From: CAKTOF01 sp964523945
GTDB taxonomy: Bacteria > Bacillota > Clostridia > Oscillospirales > Oscillospiraceae
Length of the DNA stretch: 28,416 nucleotides
Direction: 5' to 3'
NCBI GenBank assembly: GCA_964523945.1
Contig: CAZGBU010000014.1
Coordinates: 1-28,416, forward strand
Shown here: positions 7,401-13,194 of the stretch, one piece after another
How positions within the stretch are numbered: position 1 is the stretch's first letter
Layout of the letters: every line of letters begins with the position of its first letter
Notes under the pieces: model-generated
What the model was told of the DNA's origin: nothing
Database searches by the model: none
The model's input: only the letters and a program-made list of their open reading frames with translations
Program-made: the position numbers and the translations under genes

Positions 7401-8738
7401 AATAGACTCTTTTAAAAGTTCCTCCGTGGCCGAGTCCATCACGGATTGACGGGTGACTGTGCGCTGGGGTACGGTTACAGATGCGGTGACTGTGGCAGTT
7501 TCCCCGCCCTTTGAGATCGTGAAAGTGACGGAAACGTCTCTGGATCTGTTTCCATAGGTAATGGTTCCGTCCGCGGCAATGCTGCTGGTGTCATTTGAGG
7601 AAACCGTAGTGTTTACAGCAACGCCCGAGACGGCGGCATCTACAATAATGCGCTGAGCCACTGTAACAATATTGGTGTCACCTGCATCAGTAAAGTCGTC
7701 GTTCCATTGATTGGGAACGATGGACGCGGTTTCAAGCGCCGTTTTTGCTGCTGCTACAAGCTCGGCGTCTGTCAATTTAGGTACTGAGATTGTAAATTCT
7801 TTTTTATCCGTATAGTCGCCATAGGTCAACGTGGCGGTCAGCGTCGCCCATTTGTCCTCGCCGCTTCGCGTTACAACACCATCCGCGGAAATAACGCTGG
7901 CGTCGCTGGTCGACCAGACGATGGAACTCTTGCCGCTGTTGCCGACTGCGGGCAGGGACAGGTTTTCTGTGATGCTTTCCGGAAGCGTCAGGGCGTCTTT
8001 GTCCTCAGAAACGATCTGTGCGGCGTTTTCGTCGTCTCCTGTCACGGTAACAATGCAGACCGGCGGGACAATATAGCCGGAATCAACGCCGGCGGAGACA
8101 ATATAGCTGCCTGCTTTAGGAAAATATATTGTTGCAATTCCGTTTGCATCGGTCGTATAGTTAGTTTTTTCGCCATCTACGGTGATAGATGCCCCCGAAA
8201 GCGGCTCAGGACCAGACCAACCAGCGGAGGTCAGCGTCAGCTCCAGCGCAGCGCCGCCGGAAATAGAGACGGTCGTCTGGTTGAAGTAAGTATAAGTATA
8301 AATATCTGACCAAGAGGATGTGTCCTGATAAAACCAGAATACGAGATGCGCTCTGGGTGAAACGGCGTCCGCAGTACCCATTGCATATTCGTTGTTGTTG
8401 TAATAGCCAATGCTACTGCTTTCAATTCCCCAGAATTTTTTAACCATAGGGTTGCTTGCTGTGTACACTTCAGCGGTTTCATAGCCGTCGACGCCGCCTA
8501 AAAAATACATTTCGTGCAGAGCAGTAAAGGCGTCGCCTATGGTAGGATCGTCTGAATCAATTGTAACTGGAGCGCAGGCGACGGCATTTCCATCCTTATC
8601 AGTAACAAATGTACCATCTTGCACCACTGATATATAGACTGTGATTTTGTCAGCGTCTGTTGCCAGTACCGTTCCCGGCAGCAGTCCCACGATGAGGCAC
8701 AGGGTGAGCAGAAGGCTCACCATACGTTTTTTCATCAT
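4500..8738 (-). CDS. Large SLH-anchored surface protein: Ig-like repeats, alpha/alpha toroid and DUF4430 (intrinsic-factor-like)
   Basis: A 1412-residue exported protein. It has a signal peptide (1-26) and an N-terminal beta domain (about 27-150) that resembles a divergent DUF4430 (TIGDAFTALHEM, later HLVFWFYQD). Residues about 155-235 form a carboxypeptidase-regulatory/Cna-B-like beta sandwich. About five atypical bacterial Ig-like repeats follow (about 240-780), each with a V-W-S/T-T-S/K-D-x-S-V-I core and a G-x-V-T-R-P turn. Next are an alpha/alpha toroid (about 782-1068, with AAQKDDGSWDEF and QMKDDGTFDGGYG turns), a DUF4430 domain (about 1096-1212, SGWMFRVNGE at 1177-1186) and three SLH repeats (about 1229-1412). 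Toroid followed by DUF4430 is the order in intrinsic factor and transcobalamin. The first gene after the cobalamin riboswitch, it is probably a wall-attached B12 binder (inference). The ribosome site GGAAAGGAAG precedes two tandem ATGs; either may start. Codons for residues 1-1080 are visibly more AT-rich than the rest. Confidence 0.85.
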   Translation of the reverse strand: MMKKRMVSLLLTLCLIVGLLPGTVLATDADKITVYISVVQDGTFVTDKDGNAVACAPVTIDSDDPTIGDAFTALHEMYFLGGVDGYETAEVYTASNPMVKKFWGIESSSIGYYNNNEYAMGTADAVSPRAHLVFWFYQDTSSWSDIYTYTYFNQTTVSISGGAALELTLTSAGWSGPEPLSGASITVDGEKTNYTTDANGIATIYFPKAGSYIVSAGVDSGYIVPPVCIVTVTGDDENAAQIVSEDKDALTLPESITENLSLPAVGNSGKSSIVWSTSDASVISADGVVTRSGEDKWATLTATLTYGDYTDKKEFTISVPKLTDAELVAAAKTALETASIVPNQWNDDFTDAGDTNIVTVAQRIIVDAAVSGVAVNTTVSSNDTSSIAADGTITYGNRSRDVSVTFTISKGGETATVTASVTVPQRTVTRQSVMDSATEELLKESILKSNSSLDNVTSDLNLPTSLSDILDDYINGMMLQASWTIPEEYASYLDRYGSVTRPAYLKGNVTFDLTCTLSWYSAMDPYMGNSFVGPVPEEKTLTFSVTIEAITQEEYNAGKTAVDAALDAFESSSITDFYDGSEIDLAVVTTTALMLPSVSGFNTVWTTKDSAVIEAPLYNTGKAVVHRPSPGSSDVTCTVVLSLSQNGYSATKEIPITVKAITQEEVDNETAYLDAIKQALSFQTIRKDNLLASNVTGSLQMVYRGIYDSETDAVTWSTTNRGYDGIEITWTTSDSSVVASYGTVTRPAADTDVTLTATLTSIRLSEYVPSQTVEIPVTVLGREKSALDNLLENIAAGYVDSSSEWVVMDMAAYADYVDAASYVTSETAKQAYLNATITALQADSVSDTTYSKAILGLTSIGADAQLLYPVNGDDPIDAVAGLNSVTQSTSAWSAPYILAAYNQSDYEGTESYETALVNALLAAQKDDGSWDEFGTIDTTANAIAGLSFYADDPDVAAAIEKGVNYLASQMKDDGTFDGGYGSNANSCAMVIIGLCAAGVNPDTDTRFVKDDVSALDGLLSFALSDNSGFGYMNNAAFNANATEQGFRALIAAAQVIATGKAYNVYDFSHNADTLQPGYATDGTGSTETPVTPPTGQSITVSFTLTGDSVHGDRAHTAYETWISRSISVPAGSTVGNVLSSALSSAGYTAVGIDTGYVTSITTPDGVTLAAFSNGANSGWMFRVNGEIPAVGINDCVLANGDIVELFFIDDWQTLYEGTGTGGTGSVEADSGFVDVDGHWAEAEILWAVEQGLFEGVTEDTFAPNLATTRGTVATVLYRMAGSPDVTSASSFSDVSAGTWCADAIAWAAENSVALGYAGGAFLPSQAVTRQQFIVMLYRYAQVMGYDTTLGGMAIREFDDCGTVSDYALDAMTWAVNNGLILGSGSNLYPRANLTRAQAVVICQRFCEAFAGN

Positions 8739-8768
8739 TTGCTTCTTCCTTTCCTGTTCAATTTAGAT

Positions 8769-8810
8769 AAAAAAACGACCGCGGCAGACCAGAAAAGGTC
8801 TGCCGCGGCC
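8769..8810 (-). terminator. Riboswitch-linked intrinsic terminator
   Basis: The minus strand forms a 14-bp GC-rich stem (arms 8797-8810 and 8777-8790, one G-U pair) with a 6-base loop, followed by seven T residues (8775-8769). It lies between the riboswitch aptamer and the ribosome site of the 1412-aa gene. It is therefore the probable expression platform: cobalamin binding would favour termination before the operon. The competing antiterminator pairing was not worked out. Confidence 0.85.
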
Positions 8811-8859
8811 AATGTTCCCGCAACAATCCGGCGCACCCGTCCCGCGGGCACGCTGGCAC

Positions 8860-9095
8860 GACGCGCAAAGTCGGTCTCCTGACTTGCGATGGGAGGATGG
8901 AATCCTCTGCGGCCGACGCCTACCTTCTCAGGATTTCTCCCAATGGCGAACTCGCGTTCAGCGCCGCTGCTGCGGCGGTTTGGCACGGCCTCTCGCTTAC
9001 AGGGCTGGCACGTTCCGGACTTCAACCGGATTCCCTCATCCCCACGCCTGCCGATGGCAGTCTTCACGCGGGGTCACGATGCGGCTTATTCTGTT
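8860..9095 (-). ncRNA. Cobalamin (adenosylcobalamin-type) riboswitch
   Basis: Read on the minus strand, the 600-bp leader holds the hallmarks of the cobalamin aptamer. The core element reads AGGGAATCCGG, then TTGAAGTCCGGAAC, then a GCCCTGTAAGCGAG segment, at about 9035-8990. The downstream B12 box AGTCAGGAGACCG is at 8884-8872. Between them are GC-rich arms expected for the peripheral stems. A terminator follows at 8810-8769. Cobalamin riboswitches usually shut off B12 uptake or synthesis genes when B12 is plentiful (established). Here the controlled genes are the surface proteins, the Cys-rich protein and the ECF transporter. Outer boundaries are approximate. Confidence 0.92.
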
Positions 9096-9104
9096 TTCGC
9101 TCTC

Positions 9105-9133
9105 ATCATACCATGCCCTGCGTCGTCGTGCAA
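9105..9133 (-). promoter_or_regulatory. Promoter of the cobalamin-riboswitch operon
   Basis: On the minus strand a -35 TTGCAC (9133-9128) and a -10 TATGAT (9110-9105) are separated by exactly 17 bp. Transcription would start near 9098, just before the aptamer. This is the only strong promoter seen ahead of the operon. Confidence 0.75.
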
Positions 9134-9281
9134 GCGAATCCGGTCGAATCGATTCGGATGTGCCAAAAGAATTTTTTATCGCTCCCAACACGATCCGTTT
9201 TCATTTATTGCAGCGCGCGGTTTATTCTGCGAAAACTGACATAAAATTTAACAGAACCTGACCGGAGTTTTAATCAAACCC

Positions 9282-9290
9282 TGTTATACT
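9282..9290 (+). promoter_or_regulatory. Extended -10 promoter of ppx-ppk1
   Basis: The extended -10 TGTTATACT ends at 9290, about 55 bp before the ppx start. No clear -35 is present, as is common for extended -10 promoters. The rest of 9134-9281 shows no gene on either strand. Confidence 0.5.
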
Positions 9291-9344
9291 GACTTCTGAT
9301 TGCATCCCGCGCCGGCTTGCGCGGGGAGAAAGTGAGGAACCCGT

Positions 9345-10262
9345 ATGGAACGGTACGGTGTGATCGACATCGGTTCGAACACCATCCGCCTGGTGCTGTA
9401 TAAATGGGAGAAGCCTGTCTTGACTGCGATGCTCAACAAAAAGCGCCCGGCCGGACTGGCAAACTACATTGAAGACGGACGGCTGACCCACGACGGCATC
9501 GCGCGCGCGGTGCAGACGCTCGAGGAATTCCGTGAGGCGATCGAGATCACGGATATCAAGCGCGTGTTTGTCTTTGCCACCGCGTCGCTGCGGAACATCA
9601 GCAACACCGAGCAGGCTGTCGCTGAGATCGAGCGCGGCAGCGGCTTTTCGATCCGTGTGCTCTCCGGCCGGGAGGAGGCGGTTTACGACTACCTCGGTGC
9701 GATCCGCGCGCTGCCGGTTCATGACGGACTGGTCGTTGACGTCGGCGGCGGCAGCACGGAGCTGGTGCCATTCCGTGCGCGGCAGATCATCACGGCGGAA
9801 TCGCTGCCAATCGGTTCGTTGAATTTATTTACCAAGTATGTTCATGGCATCATCCCACACAAAAGAGAATTGGAGCGAATCAAAAAATGCGTCCAAGAGG
9901 AGCTGGCGCATTCAAAGCTGCTGGAAGCCGCGCCACTGCCCGGAACGATGCTTGCTGTCGGCGGAACGGCGCGGGCCGTACTGGACCTGATCCGCGCGCG
10001 CTTCCCGGACGATCTGATCGACGGCCTGGCCTATCCGGCGAAAACACTGCGGCGGCTTCTGGACCTGTTCCGTGACGATCGCGCCGCGTTTGAACGGCTG
10101 GTGCTGCGCATTGCTTCAGATCGGGTCCACACAATTGTGCCTGGATTGATGGTGATCGCGGGTGTTGCCGGATGCAGCGGGGCAGAGCAGGTGCTCACGT
10201 CGCCCTATGGCGTCCGTGAGGGGTATTTGTTCGCACAGTTGACAGGGGGGGCAGTACAATGA
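9345..10262 (+). CDS. ppx: Exopolyphosphatase / guanosine pentaphosphatase family (Ppx/GppA)
   Basis: A 305-residue cytoplasmic enzyme of the ASKHA (actin-like) fold that removes terminal phosphate from polyphosphate, or pppGpp in GppA relatives. The phosphate-binding loops are visible: IDIGSNTIRLVLY near residues 7-19, VFATASLRN (about 75-83), SGREEAVYDYLGA with the probable catalytic Glu, and VVDVGGGSTEL (about 130-140). A GGTARA motif follows. The length matches the short single-module Ppx forms rather than the longer two-module enterobacterial enzyme. The stop overlaps the next start as ATGA, so it is translationally coupled to ppk1. The pair balances polyphosphate synthesis and breakdown. 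Whether polyphosphate or pppGpp is the main substrate cannot be told from sequence. Confidence 0.88.
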   Translation: MERYGVIDIGSNTIRLVLYKWEKPVLTAMLNKKRPAGLANYIEDGRLTHDGIARAVQTLEEFREAIEITDIKRVFVFATASLRNISNTEQAVAEIERGSGFSIRVLSGREEAVYDYLGAIRALPVHDGLVVDVGGGSTELVPFRARQIITAESLPIGSLNLFTKYVHGIIPHKRELERIKKCVQEELAHSKLLEAAPLPGTMLAVGGTARAVLDLIRARFPDDLIDGLAYPAKTLRRLLDLFRDDRAAFERLVLRIASDRVHTIVPGLMVIAGVAGCSGAEQVLTSPYGVREGYLFAQLTGGAVQ

Positions 10263-12394
10263 CCAGCATTGCAGATCAGCATTTTACGCAGAACCGGGAA
10301 CTGTCCTGGCTGCGGTTCAATGAGCGCGTGCTCGATGAGGCGACCGATGCCGCTGTTCCGCTGCTGGAGCGGATGAACTTTGTCTCGATTTTCACCAGCA
10401 ATCTCGACGAATTCTTTATGATCCGCGTCGGCAGCCTGTTCGATCTGAAACACCTCAAAGAGGATTCCATTGACAACAAGACCGGCCTGACGCCCGGCGA
10501 ACAGCTCGATCTGATTTACACGGCTGTCCGCCCGCTGTATGAAAAGCGCGAGGCTGTATTCTTCGAGCTGACCTCGCAGCTGCGTGCGCACGACATCTGG
10601 GAGCTGACCTACGATGAGCTCAATAAGAGCGACCGGAAGTTCGTCGAGGAATACTACCGGTCGCAGATCGAGCCGATCCTCTCGCCGCAGATTATGGATC
10701 TGCATCATCCGTTCCCGCATCTGCAGAACAAGGTGCTGCATGTGTGCGCGCGGCTGCGTGACGGCGACCAGACAATGTTTGCCATTGTTCCGCTGCCGCA
10801 GATCCTGCCGGAGATCCTTTTCCTGCCGGGATCGCAGGTCCGCTTTCTGCCCACAGACGTGCTGATCCGGCAGCACCTGGAGGAGCTGTTCGGCGGCTGC
10901 CGTGTTGTCGAGCATGCGACGATCTGTGTGACCCGCAACGCCGACGTCAGTCTGGACGACGAAGCCTACGACGATATGGCCGACTACCGTAAGAAGATGC
11001 GCAGCGTGCTGCGCCAGCGCCGCCGCTTGGCGCCGGTGCGGCTGGAGCTGTCCAATCCGGTCAGCGGGAAGCTCCAGCATTATCTCGGCCGTGAGCTGGG
11101 GCTGAAAGAGGAGCAGATGTTTATCACGACTGCGCCGCTGCGGCTGGGCTTCGTCGGCGAGGTGGCCAACCGGATCACGCCGGAGAAGCGGCGCGCGCTG
11201 ACTTACCGCCCATTTACGCCGCAGCCGAGTCCGCAGCTGCGCGAAGGCGAGAGCGTGCTCCATCAGGTGCGGCGTAAGGATGTGCTGCTCTCGTTCCCCT
11301 ATGAGAGCATGAACCCATTCCTGAATCTGATCCGCGAGGCGGCGAACGATCCGAACACCATTTCGATCAAAATCACGATCTATCGTTTGGCCAAGGATGC
11401 GAAACTGGTCGAATACCTGTGCGCTGCTGCGGAAAACGGCAAGGAAGTTACCGCATTCATTGAGCTGCGCGCCCGGTTCGACGAGCAGAACAACATTGAC
11501 TGGTCCGAACGGCTCGAGGCGGCAGGCTGCACGGTCCTCTACGGCATGGAGGACTTCAAGGTCCATTCAAAAATCTGCCTGATTACGCGGCGCGAGCGCG
11601 GCGAAATCGCCTACATTACGCAGATCGGCACTGGAAACTACAATGAAAAAACAGCAAAGCAATATGCGGATCTGTCGCTGATGACGGCCGATCATGCCAT
11701 TGGGCTGGATGCGGCAGACTTCTTTAAAAATATGGCCATTGGTAATCTGGACGGCAGCTACCGCCATTTGCTTGTCTCTCCGTCCTCGCTGAAATCGCGT
11801 GTGATGGACCTGATCGACGAGGAGATGAAAAAGGGAACGTCCGGCCGCATTACGCTCAAGCTCAATTCCATCACCGATGTTGACCTGATCGAAAAGCTGA
11901 TGCAGGCCTCCTGCGCCGGTGTGCAGATCCGGATGATTGTCCGTGGTATCTGCTGCATTCTGCCGGGTATTCCGGGCAAGACCGAGCACATCACGGTTAC
12001 AAGCCTGGTTGGCCGGTATCTCGAGCATGCGCGCGTGTACTGCTTCGGCTCAGGCACGTCGGAAAAGATCTACATCTCCTCCGCGGATTTTATGACCCGT
12101 AACACCGAACGGCGCGTTGAGGTCGCCTGCCCGGTCCGCAGCGAGCCAGCGCGCTCCCGCATCCGTCAGATGCTGAGCCTGCAGCTTGCCGATACGGAAA
12201 AGGCGCGCCGTATGCTGCCCGACGGCAGCTATGCCCACACCGCACGCACCGGCGTGCCAGTCGATGCGCAGCAGACGCTGATGCAGCTCGCTGAGGAGCG
12301 CGCGCAGAGCGGGGCCGGGGCTGGCGGCCATACGGAGCGCCTGCGGGAATTGCTCTCCCGCGTGCTGCGCCGCGGCAGGGGCAGCGCGCACTGA
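10259..12394 (+). CDS. ppk1: Polyphosphate kinase 1
   Basis: A 711-residue enzyme that polymerises the gamma phosphate of ATP into inorganic polyphosphate. The N-terminal motif NRELSWLRFNERVLDEA and SIFTSNLDEFFMIRVG are typical of the family. The phospholipase-D-like catalytic half carries the autophosphorylated His436 in KVHSKICLI and the second catalytic His590 in EHARVYCFGSG. These positions are close to His435 and His592 of the E. coli enzyme. Length is normal and no defect is seen. The ATG overlaps the ppx stop by four bases. No clear terminator is found in the 127 bp before the feo promoter, so read-through into feoA is possible. Confidence 0.95.
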   Translation: MTSIADQHFTQNRELSWLRFNERVLDEATDAAVPLLERMNFVSIFTSNLDEFFMIRVGSLFDLKHLKEDSIDNKTGLTPGEQLDLIYTAVRPLYEKREAVFFELTSQLRAHDIWELTYDELNKSDRKFVEEYYRSQIEPILSPQIMDLHHPFPHLQNKVLHVCARLRDGDQTMFAIVPLPQILPEILFLPGSQVRFLPTDVLIRQHLEELFGGCRVVEHATICVTRNADVSLDDEAYDDMADYRKKMRSVLRQRRRLAPVRLELSNPVSGKLQHYLGRELGLKEEQMFITTAPLRLGFVGEVANRITPEKRRALTYRPFTPQPSPQLREGESVLHQVRRKDVLLSFPYESMNPFLNLIREAANDPNTISIKITIYRLAKDAKLVEYLCAAAENGKEVTAFIELRARFDEQNNIDWSERLEAAGCTVLYGMEDFKVHSKICLITRRERGEIAYITQIGTGNYNEKTAKQYADLSLMTADHAIGLDAADFFKNMAIGNLDGSYRHLLVSPSSLKSRVMDLIDEEMKKGTSGRITLKLNSITDVDLIEKLMQASCAGVQIRMIVRGICCILPGIPGKTEHITVTSLVGRYLEHARVYCFGSGTSEKIYISSADFMTRNTERRVEVACPVRSEPARSRIRQMLSLQLADTEKARRMLPDGSYAHTARTGVPVDAQQTLMQLAEERAQSGAGAGGHTERLRELLSRVLRRGRGSAH

Positions 12395-12521
12395 ATTTTT
12401 GCAAAGGCACAAGAAATCGGGCAATGTGACGAAAAACGCAGGAATATTCCAGCTGCGGCGCGCGGCGGGGCAGCGCTTTGCACAAAAGTTTGCTGCGACT
12501 AAGTCGTTTTTGAAAAACCGA

Positions 12522-12550
12522 TTGACAAACCGGATATCGCTGAGTATGAT
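12522..12550 (+). promoter_or_regulatory. Strong promoter of the feo operon
   Basis: A consensus -35 TTGACA (12522-12527) and a -10 TATGAT (12545-12550) with a 17-bp spacer. Transcription would start near 12557, which is inside the palindromic operator. That arrangement suits repression when iron is plentiful. Confidence 0.85.
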
Positions 12551-12555
12551 AGGGG

Positions 12556-12577
12556 TTGGTTAGCGAAATCTAACCAA
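12556..12577 (+). promoter_or_regulatory. Palindromic operator, feo site 1
   Basis: A perfect inverted repeat TTGGTTAG-N6-CTAACCAA that covers the predicted start of transcription of feoA. Related palindromes with the same 6-base spacer occur at 13153 and 16195. The half-site resembles the GGTTAG/CTAACC core of DtxR/IdeR operators, but with a wider spacer. The DtxR-type repressor at 15750 is the obvious candidate ligand (inference). Confidence 0.7.
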
Positions 12578-12638
12578 TTTTCCCGCCCGCAGATCGTGTT
12601 TCTGCGCGGCGGAATTGCCAGATAAGGAAGGAACCAGC

Positions 12639-12851
12639 ATGATGCCATTAACGCTTGCGTCGGCCGGCGAGGAAAACACCATCAAACGGGTCGGCGGCAA
12701 CCCCGAGGTCAAAAAGCATCTGGAGGATCTCGGATTTGTCGTGGGCGGCAGCGTGACGGTCATTACCACCATCGGCGGCAATGTCATTGTCAGCGTCAAA
12801 CAGGCCCGGGTGGCAATCAGCCGGGAAATGGCGCAGAAAATTATGATTTGA
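12639..12851 (+). CDS. feoA: FeoA family ferrous iron transport protein (first copy)
   Basis: A 70-residue SH3-like FeoA protein, an accessory factor for ferrous iron uptake by FeoB at the cytoplasmic membrane face. The family pattern is seen in MMPLTLASAGEENTIKRVGG, then HLEDLGFVVGGSVTVI and NVIVSVKQARVAISREMAQKIMI. The start is the ATG at 12639, 6-10 bases after AAGGAAGGA; an upstream in-frame TTG has no ribosome site. A second FeoA follows 26 bp downstream. Tandem FeoA proteins are common in Clostridia. Confidence 0.92.
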   Translation: MMPLTLASAGEENTIKRVGGNPEVKKHLEDLGFVVGGSVTVITTIGGNVIVSVKQARVAISREMAQKIMI

Positions 12852-12877
12852 CCGACAGGGAGAAGGAGGCAACAGGC

Positions 12878-13099
12878 ATGAAAACGCTCAGGCAGATCAA
12901 AGTCGGCGGGACGGCCACAGTCGTCAAGCTGCACGGCGAGGGCGCAGTCAAGCGCCGGATCATGGACATGGGCATCACCAAAGGCGTCGACGTCTATATC
13001 CGGAAAGTCGCCCCGCTGGGCGATCCGATTGAGGTGACAGTGCGCGGATATGAGCTGTCGATCCGCAAAGCGGACGCCGACATGATCGAGGTCGAGTGA
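12878..13099 (+). CDS. feoA: FeoA family ferrous iron transport protein (second copy)
   Basis: A 73-residue FeoA-domain protein. It begins MKTLRQIKVGGTATVVKLHG and continues with RRIMDMGITKGVDVYIRKVAPLGDPIEV and a closing YELSIRKADADMIEVE, all classic FeoA segments. AGGAGG lies about eight bases before the ATG at 12878. It differs clearly from the first copy, so the two are old paralogues and not a recent duplication. It is co-transcribed with the first feoA and probably with feoB, although a second operator separates it from feoB. Confidence 0.93.
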   Translation: MKTLRQIKVGGTATVVKLHGEGAVKRRIMDMGITKGVDVYIRKVAPLGDPIEVTVRGYELSIRKADADMIEVE

Positions 13100-13152
13100 T
13101 CCGGGCGGGAACCCTGATGCGCGGGGCCGGCGGGCTCCGTAATTTGGAATGC

Positions 13153-13175
13153 TTGGTTAGCATACGCTAATCCAA
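13153..13175 (+). promoter_or_regulatory. Palindromic operator, feo site 2
   Basis: TTGGTTAG-N6-CTAATCCAA in the 95-bp gap between the second feoA and feoB. The inner part TTAGC-atac-GCTAA is a perfect palindrome, while the outer arm is shifted by one base. It lies 20 bp before the feoB start. It suggests a separately controlled internal promoter for feoB, though no good -35/-10 pair was found. Confidence 0.6.
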
Positions 13176-13194
13176 AAGGAGAGGAAGGAACATC

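Noticed and set aside
4500..8738. DNA repeats in the Ig-like domain region
   Set aside because: The repeats are seen only at protein level and are strongly diverged; no tandem nucleotide repeat was found.
8812..9261. Plus-strand open frames in the 8739-9344 gap
   Set aside because: They run across the cobalamin riboswitch and its promoter and show no protein motif.
10205..11566. A 453-codon minus-strand open frame opposite ppk1
   Set aside because: It overlaps the catalytic core of ppk1 and shows no recognisable family.
12395..12521. Candidate terminator after ppk1 (a CGACTAAGTCG stem followed by T residues at about 12496-12511)
   Set aside because: The stem has only about five pairs and nearly no loop, too weak to call.
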